Counted from the first letter of the stretch, positions 16,287 to 25,442 are shown. The stretch is 64,000 bases of DNA from Hyphomicrobiales bacterium (GCA_016125495.1 WGLQ01000011.1:59179-123178), one strand, 5' to 3'. Made by a program: numbers and translations. The notes: a model not told the origin generated them from the sequence alone.

Positions 16287-17975
16287 TCAATTCCTCTCCT
16301 CGAGGAGGCGGCGGGCGATGACCTGCGCCTGGATCTCGGCCGCGCCCTCGAAGATGTTGAGGATGCGGGCGTCGCAGAGCACGCGCGAGACCGGATATTC
16401 GAGCGCGAAACCGTTGCCACCGTGGATCTGGAGGGCATTGTCGGCCGCCGCCCAGGCGACACGCGCGGCGAGCAGCTTGGCCATGCCCGCCTCGAGATCG
16501 CAGCGCCGCCCCTGATCCTTCTCACGTGCGGAGAAATACGTGATCTGGCGGGCGACCATGACCTCGACCGCCATCATGGCGATCTTATCGGCAACGCGCG
16601 GGAAGGAAATGATCGGCTTGCCGAACTGAGCGCGTTCGCTGGCATAACGCAGCGCGAGATCGAGCGCCGACTGGGCGACACCGACGGCGCGCGCCGCGGT
16701 CTGGATACGGGCCGCCTCGAAGGTCTGCATGAGCTGCTTGAAACCCTGCCCCTCCTCACCACCGAGGAGGTTTTCGACCGGCACCTCGAAGCCGTCGAAG
16801 GAAATCTCGAACTCCTTCATGCCGCGATAGCCGAGCACCTCGATCTCGCCACCGGTCATACCGGCGGCGGGGAAGGGATCGGCATCGGTGCCGCGCGGCT
16901 TTTCGGCCAAGAGCATCGAGAGGCCGCGGTAGCCCTTCTCATCCTGATTCGTGCGCACCAGAAGGGTCATGAGGTCGGCGCGGACCGGATGCGTGATCCA
17001 GGTCTTCTGGCCGGTCACACGGTAGACGTCGCCCTCGCGCAGGGCACGGGTGCGCAGGGAGGCGAGGTCGGAGCCGGTGTTCGGCTCGGTGAAGACCGCC
17101 GTCGGCAGGATCTCGCCCGAGGCGATGCGCGGCAGCCAGCGCGCCTTCTGCTCATCGGTTCCGGCCCCAAGGATCAGTTCGGCCGCGATCTCGGAGCGCG
17201 TGCCGAGGGAGCCGACGCCGATATAGCCGCGCGAGAGCTCCTCGGAGACGACGCACATCGATTCCTTGCCCAGCTCGAGCCCGCCGTAGGCTTCGGGGAT
17301 GGTCAGCCCGAAGACACCCAGCTCGCTCATGCGGGCGATGATCTCGAGCGGGATGTAAGCATTCGCGAGATGCCAGTCGTGGGCGTGCGGCAGCACTTCG
17401 GCGAGGCAGAAGCGGCGCATCTCGGCACGCATCGCGTCGTAGGTTTCGTCGAGGCCCGCATCACCATAGGTCAAGGCACCGTCGCTCGCGACGATGAGTT
17501 CGACGAGGCGGGCGCGCTGCTCGGGCGTGTTGGAAGAGCGGACCAGCCGCTCGACGGCCGGCGCGCCGAGGGGGCGCGCGTCGTCCGAGGTAAGCCCCAG
17601 GTCGTGGAGGCGCACGATCTCGCCCTGGGACATCGGGATGCCACCCGAAAGCTGGGCGAGGTACTCGGCCGCCGCGATGCCGGTGATGAGTGCCTCGATC
17701 TCGCCGAAACGGCCCTCGGCGTTCATCCGTCGCGCGTAGCCCGTCATCTGGCGCAGCGCCTCGACATAGGTCGCGATCCAGGCGAGGCCATGGGCGGCCC
17801 GCTGGTGGCGGTCGAGGAGGCCAGCGTCGGGGCGGCCGTCACGCGCAACGAGGCTCAGCACCCGCTCGCGCGCGCGCGCCAGGACTTGCTCGGCCGCGGA
17901 AACCGCCTCGCCGAGGTCGTCCAGCAGATCCGGGACCGCGCCTCCGCTCCGGGTCGCTCGGCTCGCTGCGCTCAT
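16287..17975 (-). CDS. mcd: (2S)-methylsuccinyl-CoA dehydrogenase
   Basis: A 562-residue acyl-CoA dehydrogenase with an N-terminal helical extension of about 165 residues before the normal fold begins. That extension, with the junction YGDAGLDETYDAMRAEM, is the hallmark of Mcd. The core has FTEPNTGSDLASL, GQKTWITHP, QIHGGNGFALEYPVSR and the likely catalytic Glu near 543 in IFEGAAEIQ. The enzyme oxidises (2S)-methylsuccinyl-CoA to mesaconyl-CoA in the ethylmalonyl-CoA pathway for acetyl-CoA assimilation without isocitrate lyase. Other pathway genes (ccr, ecm, meaB) are not in the window. GGGAGACAGG precedes the ATG. Confidence 0.88.
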   Translation of the reverse strand: MSAASRATRSGGAVPDLLDDLGEAVSAAEQVLARARERVLSLVARDGRPDAGLLDRHQRAAHGLAWIATYVEALRQMTGYARRMNAEGRFGEIEALITGIAAAEYLAQLSGGIPMSQGEIVRLHDLGLTSDDARPLGAPAVERLVRSSNTPEQRARLVELIVASDGALTYGDAGLDETYDAMRAEMRRFCLAEVLPHAHDWHLANAYIPLEIIARMSELGVFGLTIPEAYGGLELGKESMCVVSEELSRGYIGVGSLGTRSEIAAELILGAGTDEQKARWLPRIASGEILPTAVFTEPNTGSDLASLRTRALREGDVYRVTGQKTWITHPVRADLMTLLVRTNQDEKGYRGLSMLLAEKPRGTDADPFPAAGMTGGEIEVLGYRGMKEFEISFDGFEVPVENLLGGEEGQGFKQLMQTFEAARIQTAARAVGVAQSALDLALRYASERAQFGKPIISFPRVADKIAMMAVEVMVARQITYFSAREKDQGRRCDLEAGMAKLLAARVAWAAADNALQIHGGNGFALEYPVSRVLCDARILNIFEGAAEIQAQVIARRLLEERN

Positions 17976-18139
17976 GGTCCTGTCTCCCTCGCCTTCGCTC
18001 GCGCGCCTCCGAGGCCCGCACGTGCGGTCCGCGCAAGTCCTCGATACGGCTCCGAAAGCTCATATGCCGGGTCGCCGCCCGCCGTCAGCCACAAACTATG
18101 TCAATGGGGACGAATGGCGAGTCGTCAGGGTCTCACCCA

Positions 18140-19990
18140 TCAGAGGCGCTCATCCTCCGGCCCGCGCAGGGCCCGGATGAACCGGCGAACGAGCCCCACC
18201 CGCGCCCGCTGGCGCGAGACCACCATGGGCGGGCTCGGCTGCGGTGGTAGTCCGGACTGGCGGCGCACACTGTCGATCCTGCTGTTGTCGTCGAGCCGCT
18301 CGGCGTGGCGGACGATGGTGACGGTTGCCTCGCCGACCTCGCCGCGCAGCATGGCGCGACCGTCGGGCTCCTGTTCAGCGCGGGTGGCGGTGGGGCCCGC
18401 TCCGCGCAGCGCCGGAGAATCCGTTCGCCTGGGCACCACGTTTCCGGAGTTCAACGTCGTGCCAAAGGCCGACCGGGAGGTCGGCTGCGCCGTGCGGTCG
18501 GGCGCAACGGAAGCGGCGGCTGGCAGGCCGGACGTCGGACCGGGCTCGCGCCGCTCCGCGATTTCCTGCGACCGGGCAACGGATTGCCCGCTCGGCGGCG
18601 CGGCCGCCGAGGTGGTAGCGGTCGTCGGCACCTCCTCCAGTGCAACGTCGGGCGCGGCGTCGGAAGGTTCGACCATCCACTCATCAGCAAAGACCACCCG
18701 GACTTCGTCATCAGCCCGCGCTTCTTCTGCAGGCTCATCCCAAGTCGTTTCGACAGCGGCGGTTTCGCCAGAGGGAGCCCGAGGCACCGCGACCAGGTCC
18801 GCATTGACGATCGATGCGGCGGCCACAGCGGCGCTGACGGCTGCGCTCGTGGGCCGATCGGACGGCACCGTCGGCGTTGCTCGGTCCGGATGCGGTTCAA
18901 CTTGCGGGGTCCCGACCGCCTCGAGCGGTTGCGCATCGGGCCGCGCAGCCTCTGCGGGCATCTCGAACAGATCCGATAGGCGTGCTTCGATCGCGTCTTC
19001 GCCGTTCGCCGCGGCCAGAGCGGCAAGCAGCGCGGCACCGCCGGCCGGGCGGATCGCCTCGGGGGCGAGCGGGGTCTCGAGCCAGCGCGCGGGCGACGGT
19101 GCCTCGACAGCGACCTCGGCATCGGCCACCGCAACAGGTGCAATGGCATCCGATCGGCTGGCGGGCGGCGATTCGGACGGGGCGGCGATCGCCGCAAGGC
19201 CGTTCGGCGCCGGGACGACGGCCACGGGCTCGCGCGGGGTGGTGGCGAGCCGCACCGAAGGCTCACCGTCCGGGCGCGTCACGAGCCGGATCGGCGGGCG
19301 CCGGTCGAAATCCGTCGCTCCGCCCGCCGCCAGGATGGCTGACTGTTCAATCCAGCACTCGCGGGAAATGCGCGGGCCGAGGCCGAGGGCGCGCCCAACC
19401 TGCAACACGTCCTCGTGCCGCCAGCGCGCGATCGAGGCGAAGCGGTCGATCCCGAGATCAGCGAGCGCGGTGGCGAGGGCAGGGTCGATGCCGCGAATGC
19501 GGGTGAGATCGTCGGGAAGCGGCGTCGAGACGGTCGGGGGTGGCGCGGCCGCGACGGTTGGATCGATGGATTGCGCGATCGGCGCGTGGCCAGCGGCGTC
19601 CGCGGCGGCATCCGCCAGTGTGACATGGATGACCGGGACGGCCGGGTCGGCCTCGTCAACGCTCGCGGCAGGGGCCGGGCCAGACGAGGCCTCTTCGACG
19701 GCGGAGGGAGCAACTTCGTTCCGCAGGCCGACCACGACCCTCGGGCGTTCGAGAACGGCAACGGCCCGATCGAGCGCGACGAGGCGGGCATAGGACCCGA
19801 CACTCGACAATTCGGCGACCAGGCTGGAGCGCAGGCGCTGCGGGTCGACCGCTTCGAGCGCCTCACCCGCCCCCTCGCGCGCGTCCAGCTGATTGAGCGC
19901 CCGGTAGGCCGCAAGCCGCGAAAGCTCCTCGGCGAACTGCCGGCGCGCCTTGCGCATCCGGCCCAGCAGCTCCTCGATCCGTTGCACCAT
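18140..19990 (-). CDS. long Ala/Pro-rich protein with helix-hairpin-helix domain
   Basis: A 616-residue protein I cannot name. Residues 1-82 are helical and charged (MVQRIEELLGRMRKARRQ...). Residues 158-222 form a helix-hairpin-helix module, LPDDLTRIRGIDPALATALADLGI followed by FASIARW and CWIEQ, like the flap-endonuclease-type domain found on some ribosomal protein tails. Residues 230-560 are mostly Ala, Pro, Ser, Glu and probably disordered, and the C-terminus (about 585-616) is strongly basic. No membrane segment is present. DNA or RNA binding is inferred from the HhH and the basic tail. No strong ribosome binding site is visible before the ATG at 19990. Composition rules out simple shadowing: the reading is consistent from the HhH onward. 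Confidence 0.65.
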   Translation of the reverse strand: MVQRIEELLGRMRKARRQFAEELSRLAAYRALNQLDAREGAGEALEAVDPQRLRSSLVAELSSVGSYARLVALDRAVAVLERPRVVVGLRNEVAPSAVEEASSGPAPAASVDEADPAVPVIHVTLADAAADAAGHAPIAQSIDPTVAAAPPPTVSTPLPDDLTRIRGIDPALATALADLGIDRFASIARWRHEDVLQVGRALGLGPRISRECWIEQSAILAAGGATDFDRRPPIRLVTRPDGEPSVRLATTPREPVAVVPAPNGLAAIAAPSESPPASRSDAIAPVAVADAEVAVEAPSPARWLETPLAPEAIRPAGGAALLAALAAANGEDAIEARLSDLFEMPAEAARPDAQPLEAVGTPQVEPHPDRATPTVPSDRPTSAAVSAAVAAASIVNADLVAVPRAPSGETAAVETTWDEPAEEARADDEVRVVFADEWMVEPSDAAPDVALEEVPTTATTSAAAPPSGQSVARSQEIAERREPGPTSGLPAAASVAPDRTAQPTSRSAFGTTLNSGNVVPRRTDSPALRGAGPTATRAEQEPDGRAMLRGEVGEATVTIVRHAERLDDNSRIDSVRRQSGLPPQPSPPMVVSRQRARVGLVRRFIRALRGPEDERL

Positions 19991-20157
19991 CGTGAGTGCG
20001 CCCCATTCCAGTCCTTGCCGCCGGGCCCATTGTTGCGCCCCATTGCGGCCATTTTAGAGACCGTTCGGCCCGTCGCCCGCCCTTCCGGCAGGCGGCGCAC
20101 CACTAGGTCATGGCGCAAAAAACGGGCCAGAACGCACGACCCCGGCAATCCCGATGC

Positions 20158-21048
20158 TCAAGTCGCGCGCTGCGGCCGGCGGCCTACCGAGCCGAGCAGA
20201 ATCGAGGCGACCACCAGGGCCATGCCGAGAAGTTGCATCGGCAGCAGTCGTTCGCCGAACAGCACCGCCGCCAACACCGCCACGACGACCGGCACCATGT
20301 AGAACAGCGTCGCAACCTGGGAAACCGCGTTGCGGCGGATCAACTCCAACAGCAGCATGATCGCCCCGATCGACAGCACGATGGTCAACCAGCCGAGCGC
20401 CAGAATGAACTCGCCGGTCCAATCGATCCGGCCGGTCTCGAGTGTGACGGCGGCGAGGCCCGTCAGGCTCAGCGCGCCGAGGTACTGAAAGAGCGCGCCC
20501 ATCCTCAGGTCGGCGGCGGCGGGAAATCGCTTCTGGGCGATGGTCCCGAGGGTGATGCCGCAGAGCGAGGCAATCGACGCGGCGAGCGTCGCCGGCGTGA
20601 TCCCATCGGCCATCGTCGCGGCGCCGGCGAGCACGCCCGGCCCGAGCACGAACGCGATCCCGAGGAGTCCGAGCACGATGCCCGCGATCTGGCGACGCGA
20701 CAGCGCCTCGCCGAGGAGCGGCACGGCGAGGGCCGCGGTCAGTGCCGGCTGAAGGCTGGCAACCAGGGCCGAGACACTGGCGGTGAAGCCGTTGTCGATC
20801 GCCCAGTAGACACCGCCGAGATAGACGCCGTGGATCGCCATGCCGATGACGAAGGCATAGACGGCGACCTTGATACCCGGCCACGTCAGGCGCAGCGCCA
20901 GGACCACGACGAGCAGGATGGCCGCGACGATCGCGAAGCGGAGAGCGAGGAAGGTGAAGGGCTCGGCGTGACCGAGTCCCGCCTTGGCGCCGATGAAACC
21001 CGTCGCCCAAAGGCAAACGAAGATGGCTGGCACGAGGCGTAGGAGCAT
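20158..21048 (-). CDS. DMT superfamily transporter (EamA domains)
   Basis: A 296-residue inner-membrane protein with about ten hydrophobic helices in two EamA halves. Typical sequence includes FVCLWATGFIGAKAGL in helix 1, ASLQPALTAALAVPLLGE near helix 4, and ATLFYMVPVVVAVLAAVLFGE in the second half. The family exports small metabolites or amino acids, and the substrate is unknown. The ATG at 21048 begins at the first helix; the frame continues upstream to 21177 through sequence that looks non-coding. The ribosome binding site is weak. It is divergent from the ureohydrolase gene. Confidence 0.85.
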   Translation of the reverse strand: MLLRLVPAIFVCLWATGFIGAKAGLGHAEPFTFLALRFAIVAAILLVVVLALRLTWPGIKVAVYAFVIGMAIHGVYLGGVYWAIDNGFTASVSALVASLQPALTAALAVPLLGEALSRRQIAGIVLGLLGIAFVLGPGVLAGAATMADGITPATLAASIASLCGITLGTIAQKRFPAAADLRMGALFQYLGALSLTGLAAVTLETGRIDWTGEFILALGWLTIVLSIGAIMLLLELIRRNAVSQVATLFYMVPVVVAVLAAVLFGERLLPMQLLGMALVVASILLGSVGRRPQRAT

Positions 21049-21359
21049 AACTCGGGCCTGTCGGTTGGGGCCTGTCGATCGGGACCGGCCGGCGAGATCG
21101 GGCGATGCGGCGATAGGCGCGGTGGGGAACTGGCGGGGCGACCGGCGAGCCCTTCCATCTGCCACAGCCGCCGGCACGCGTCACATGCAATATCGGCGGG
21201 GGTGCCGGGTGCCACCGGGATGGCTCGCGCGGCACGACGTCGTGCCGGGCCGCGCCAATGGGTGAGCCGCGCGGCGCCGCGATGGACCGGCGGGTTGGCT
21301 TGGCTCGGGAAACTGCTAAGTCTATTGGCCGATCGGACAGCCTCGACGGGTGACACACC
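21049..21359. other. divergent intergenic region with an 18-bp palindrome
   Basis: A 311-bp gap between the divergent transporter and ureohydrolase starts. It contains a perfect 18-bp palindrome, CGGCACGACGTCGTGCCG (21230-21247), which could be a regulator site or a hairpin. It also contains a weak promoter-like pair for the plus strand, TTGGCT (21300-21305), 17 bases, TATTGG (21323-21328), about 30 bases before the ureohydrolase ATG. No other gene is visible. Confidence 0.35.
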
Positions 21360-22319
21360 ATGAGCGGACACGGCTATCAGAAGGGGCGGCTCGACCTGCC
21401 ATTCGTCGGCATCTCGACCTTTGGCAAGAACCCCTATGTCGGCGACTGGTCGGCGATCGAGGCGGACGTCGCCGTGCTTGGCGCACCATTCGATTTCGGC
21501 ACCCAGTGGCGGGCCGGCGCGCGGTTCGGGCCGAGGGCGATCCGCGAGGCCTCGACGCTCTTTTCGTTCGGCCACGCGGGCGCCTACGACCACGAGGACG
21601 ACGTGACATATCTCGAGGCGGACAAGGTGCGGATCGTCGACATCGGCGATGCCGACATCGTGCATACCGACACCCTGAAGAGCCACGCCAACATCGAGGC
21701 CGGCGTTCGGGCCATCCTCTCGGCCGGCGCGCTGCCGGTGGTGCTCGGCGGCGACCACTCGGTGAACATCCCTTGCATCAACGCATTCTCGGACGAGGAG
21801 CCGATCCACGTGGTGCAGATCGACGCGCACCTCGACTTCGTCGACGAGCGACACGGCGTGCGCTACGGGCACGGCAACCCGATGCGCCGCGCCGCCGAAA
21901 AGCCCTACGTCACAGGGCTCACTCAGATCGGCATCCGCAACGTCTCCTCCACGGCGCGCGAGGGGTACGTAGCGGCGCGCGAAATGGGCTCCGACATCCT
22001 CTCCGTCCGCCAGTTCCGCAAGCTCGGCGTCGAAGCCGTGCTCGCGCGGATTCCCGCGGCCAAGCGCTACTACGTCACAATCGACATCGACGGGTTCGAC
22101 CCCTCGATCGCACCGGGTACCGGCACGCCCTCGCACGGCGGTTTTCTCTATTACGAGGTGCTCGAGCTGATGGCCGGGCTCGCGCGTCGCGGGCACATCG
22201 TCGGGCTCGATCTCGTCGAGGTGGCACCGGATTACGACCACACCGGCACGACGGCGATCCTGGCCGCCCAGATCCTGCTCAACACGATCGGGCGCGTCAT
22301 GCATGCGCGCCAGCGCTGA
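21360..22319 (+). CDS. agmatinase/arginase family ureohydrolase
   Basis: A 319-residue binuclear manganese hydrolase. All six metal ligands are present: His133 (GGDHS), Asp155, His157, Asp159 (DAHLD), Asp242 and Asp244 (DIDGFDP). The family releases urea from guanidino compounds (agmatine, guanidinobutyrate, guanidinopropionate, proclavaminate). The region around residues 165-175 (HGVRYGHGNPMRR) sets specificity, and its HGN in place of the more usual SHG-type loop argues against confident naming as agmatinase. The ribosome binding site is weak (ACGGGTGA). It is divergent from a DMT exporter, a pairing that could couple transport and guanidino metabolism, but this is speculative. Confidence 0.87.
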   Translation: MSGHGYQKGRLDLPFVGISTFGKNPYVGDWSAIEADVAVLGAPFDFGTQWRAGARFGPRAIREASTLFSFGHAGAYDHEDDVTYLEADKVRIVDIGDADIVHTDTLKSHANIEAGVRAILSAGALPVVLGGDHSVNIPCINAFSDEEPIHVVQIDAHLDFVDERHGVRYGHGNPMRRAAEKPYVTGLTQIGIRNVSSTAREGYVAAREMGSDILSVRQFRKLGVEAVLARIPAAKRYYVTIDIDGFDPSIAPGTGTPSHGGFLYYEVLELMAGLARRGHIVGLDLVEVAPDYDHTGTTAILAAQILLNTIGRVMHARQR

Positions 22320-22484
22320 GGTCGAACGGAGGCGGCCAAGTCACCCCGACGGGGCACGGGGGCCGCTGAGCGTTCCATTGAGGTCACGAAAGCATGTATA
22401 CTGGTCGAAGACCGTCGCCCCGTCGCGACGCGGCGGCCCGCGCCCAATGAGCAGACCGACAAGCTGAATGAAGGCCAAGACAAA

Positions 22485-24503
22485 ATGACAGCCCGAGTCC
22501 AGCGCCGCCTCGCCGCCGTGCTCGCCGTCGACATGGTCGACTATTCGAGCCACATCGAGGACGACGAGTTCGGCACCATCACCCGGTTCAAAGAGGTGGT
22601 GAACACGATTTTCGTGCCAAATCTCAGGGAATTCAACGGCCGCATCGTCAAGACGATGGGCGACGGCCTGCTGATCGAGTTCCAGAGCGCGGTCGATGCC
22701 GTGGAATGTGCCATCGAGGTGCAAACCGAAATCGCCCGCCGCAATGCCAAGCTGCCGGCGCGCGAGCGCTGCGAGTTCCGGATGGGTATAAACCTCGGCG
22801 ACATCGTCATCGATGGTGACGACATCCTCGGTGACGGCGTCAACGTCGCCTCGCGGCTCGAGACTCTGGCGCCGCCCGGCGGGCTCGTCATTTCCGACAT
22901 CGTCTATCGAAACGTGCACGGCAAGATCGAGGTGCGCTTCACCGATCTCGGCACACAGAACCTCAAGAACATCGCCAAGGCGATCCAGGCGTTCGTTGCC
23001 GTGCTCGACGAAACGACGCCGACGAGGGCGACCAACGCGATAGCTGGCGCGGCGCGCGAAGACAGCCTTGCCGCGCGGCTCGACGAGGCGCAGGCAGACC
23101 TCGAGGCCGACGCGTCGCGCAGACCGCCAGATGAGGACGATGGGCCTTATGAGGACGAGCCCATGGACGGGCGCCACACCGGCACCACCGACCAGCGGGC
23201 CGCGCCGCCACCGCCGCGTGGCCGTCATGCGCAGCCCTCTCGCTTCGGTAGCGGCCTCGCCACCGGTAGTGCGATCGGACTCGCCGGAATCGCGGCGGTT
23301 TCGCTTCTCGCCTGGTGGTTCTGGCCATCGATGATGGACGACGGCGACCGCGGTGGCCGTGGCGCGGGCGCGATCGTTGCCGAACGAGGCACCGCGCCCG
23401 GGCGGGAGGCGACCACGCCGGCCGGCGCGACGGGCAATCGGGCGAGTGAAAGCCCGTCTGGCACGCCAGCGTCCGAGGCTTCCGGCGCCACTCCGGCCGC
23501 CCCTGGAGGCGCACAGGGCGCGGGCCGCACGACGAACGCCGGCGCACCCGGCGCCAATGACCTCGGCGCGGTCCCCGGGCTGCCACCGGGGCTCGCCGGC
23601 TCGACCACGCAGGGCACTACCGGAGGGGCGAGCGGCAGCAACACGGGGCGCGCGACTGTCCAGGCGCCTGCGACGGTGCCTCCGGCCCCGACGACCAGTG
23701 CGCCATCGATTGCCGCACCTGCCGACAACCGCCCGCAGAACGGCACGGTCGCCGACGGCGACGAGTCACAGTCCGGCAGTACGGGTACGCAGGGTGGGGA
23801 TGCCCAACCGGCCGTCGACGGCGGCGCCCGGACGGTGGCGAGCGCCGATGAACCGCGTGGCGGGGCGACCGGCACGACCGGCGGCGAGACCGACAGCGCG
23901 AGTGGCTCAACGGGCGAGGGCACGAGCGATACGGCGAACACGCAAGACGCCACGGCCGCGACCGACGCCAATGGCACGCAGACCGATGCCGCGAACCAGC
24001 AGGCCGAGGCCAGGGTGAGCACGGCGTCATGCCGACGTCAGCACGCCGGGAACATCGTGCGGCTCGGCGGCGGGGCGGACGACGACGGCCGCACGCCAAA
24101 CAATGCCGCCTGCGCCGAGGGTCCGGTCTACATCGCCGATACCGCGGGCGGCTGGCGTTCGGTGGAGATGGACGGACAGCCGCTGGTCGCGCGCGACGTG
24201 CACAGCACGGTCTCGGCCCGTGGCCCGCTTCTGGTGGCTCTCGACACCCAGAACCACCTCGTCCTGGTCTATTCGCGCTCGCCCAGCCGGATCGTGACAT
24301 CCGGCGGTTCTCGTAACGCCATCGTCGCTCAGGACCGCGATGGCCGGCCGATGAAGGTGGCCTCGATCCGCCGGCTGGCGGCCGGGGGCAACATTTCGTG
24401 GGGTGGCACGCTGCAGCTCGAAGTGCGCACGACGGACGGGCGCAACTGCTCGATCGCGGCGGGACCGGACGGCCTCTTCACCTGGCGCGGTTGGTCCTGC
24501 TGA
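22485..24503 (+). CDS. class III adenylate/guanylate cyclase with periplasmic C-terminal region
   Basis: A 672-residue protein. The N-terminal cyclase domain (about 5-175) has both metal-binding Asp (Asp16 in AVDMVDYS, Asp60 in TMGDGLL) and the transition-state pair Asn120/Arg124 (GVNVASRLE), so it should make cAMP or cGMP. A charged linker leads to one transmembrane helix (about 258-280). A Gly/Thr/Ala/Ser-rich, probably disordered stretch (285-525) is followed by a C-terminal domain of about 140 residues with four Cys (SCRRQ, NAACAEG, RNCSI and the final Cys). This topology places the Cys-containing domain in the periplasm. A -10-like TATACT lies at 22397-22402. An envelope sensor that drives a cytoplasmic cyclase is inferred. 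Confidence 0.85.
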   Translation: MTARVQRRLAAVLAVDMVDYSSHIEDDEFGTITRFKEVVNTIFVPNLREFNGRIVKTMGDGLLIEFQSAVDAVECAIEVQTEIARRNAKLPARERCEFRMGINLGDIVIDGDDILGDGVNVASRLETLAPPGGLVISDIVYRNVHGKIEVRFTDLGTQNLKNIAKAIQAFVAVLDETTPTRATNAIAGAAREDSLAARLDEAQADLEADASRRPPDEDDGPYEDEPMDGRHTGTTDQRAAPPPPRGRHAQPSRFGSGLATGSAIGLAGIAAVSLLAWWFWPSMMDDGDRGGRGAGAIVAERGTAPGREATTPAGATGNRASESPSGTPASEASGATPAAPGGAQGAGRTTNAGAPGANDLGAVPGLPPGLAGSTTQGTTGGASGSNTGRATVQAPATVPPAPTTSAPSIAAPADNRPQNGTVADGDESQSGSTGTQGGDAQPAVDGGARTVASADEPRGGATGTTGGETDSASGSTGEGTSDTANTQDATAATDANGTQTDAANQQAEARVSTASCRRQHAGNIVRLGGGADDDGRTPNNAACAEGPVYIADTAGGWRSVEMDGQPLVARDVHSTVSARGPLLVALDTQNHLVLVYSRSPSRIVTSGGSRNAIVAQDRDGRPMKVASIRRLAAGGNISWGGTLQLEVRTTDGRNCSIAAGPDGLFTWRGWSC

Positions 24504-24542
24504 TCGGGGGTCCGGACGCGCGTTCGTCCGTCGGTGAAGCGC

Positions 24543-25442
24543 TCAGGTGGCATCGCCGGCACGGGGCTGGGCGGGCAACGGCCGGGCCTTGCGCACGGGC
24601 GGCGGGGCGGCCATCGCCTTGGTGGCCAACCGCAAATCTCGCAATTCCTCGCCGGTGAAGACGTAGAGATCGCGCTTGGACGTGCGCATCGCGATGGTCC
24701 AGACACGCGGGTCGACACCCATCTCCACCAGATAATCCTGGCAGACCGCGCTGATGCGCTGCGCCTCGGCGAGCCCGTCCTGGAGACTGCCGATCGCGGT
24801 CGCGGTCGTGTAGACCTGATGCACACCGATCCAGGCGGCCTCACTGGCGACGCGATCGATGCCGCCGGCGAACGCAAGCGGACAGGAACTCGCACAATAG
24901 CCATTGTCGGTCACCCGTGTGGCCAGACCACGCTTGCGGATCAGTCGACCGAGTTCCAGGGCATCGCGCACCGAGCCGCCCGGCGAGTGCAGAACCAGTG
25001 TCGTGACACGGCCGGGGTTGGCTTCGAGAAAGCGCTCGAACTCGCTCGCGGCACCCGGTTCGATGCGTCCGATGGCGGTCGCCCTGCCCTCGGCGCCGAG
25101 GTAGAAGGCGAGCCGGCGCTCGAGGTTGGAATCGTCCTGATCGGTCGGCACACCCGGCAAGACGGGGCGCGCGCGATCGCGGCGCACCGGCGCGCTTCTC
25201 GGCAGGTAGGGGCGAAGCTGATCGCTCGGCGCCGAGGGATCGAAAACGGTCGCAGGCCCGTCGTTGCGGCGGGGGTCAACCCACTCGGCCGATCCCTGCT
25301 CCATCAACATCCGCACATCGAGGTAGAGAAACGCAGCGGTGCCAACGACCATCGCGACGAGCAGACCGCGAAGGAACAGCTCCTCCGGCAGCCGCGAGAG
25401 CAATCGCTCCAGACGTCCGGGTGGGTCGTCGTTGGTCATCAT
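24543..25442 (-). CDS. membrane-anchored ClpP-fold periplasmic protein (COG3904-like)
   Basis: A 299-residue protein with one N-terminal membrane helix (about 23-42) and an acidic/Pro linker, then a ClpP/crotonase-type fold. SPGGS at 153-157 is the oxyanion strand-turn. GYCASSCPLAFAGG (181-194) aligns with the ClpP nucleophile region, placing Ser186 at the catalytic position, and GVHQV places His208 as the His. The two Cys flanking the Ser could form a disulfide in the periplasm. Related to COG3904 predicted periplasmic proteins; peptidase activity is likely but not demonstrated for the family. GGGG precedes tandem ATG codons. It lies 31 bp after the four-helix protein gene, in one operon. 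Confidence 0.78.
   Translation of the reverse strand: MMTNDDPPGRLERLLSRLPEELFLRGLLVAMVVGTAAFLYLDVRMLMEQGSAEWVDPRRNDGPATVFDPSAPSDQLRPYLPRSAPVRRDRARPVLPGVPTDQDDSNLERRLAFYLGAEGRATAIGRIEPGAASEFERFLEANPGRVTTLVLHSPGGSVRDALELGRLIRKRGLATRVTDNGYCASSCPLAFAGGIDRVASEAAWIGVHQVYTTATAIGSLQDGLAEAQRISAVCQDYLVEMGVDPRVWTIAMRTSKRDLYVFTGEELRDLRLATKAMAAPPPVRKARPLPAQPRAGDAT

Noticed and set aside
16422..19793. Plus-strand open frame of 1123 codons across mcd and the helix-hairpin-helix gene
   Set aside because: It is antisense to two well-supported minus-strand genes. Its product changes from His/Asp/Leu-rich to Ser/Ala/Arg-rich with no motif, as expected for a shadow frame in high-GC DNA.
22485..24503. Frameshift or fusion artefact in the cyclase because of the long low-complexity segment
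   Set aside because: The same frame is open throughout, and both the cyclase domain and the Cys-containing C-terminal domain read cleanly in it.
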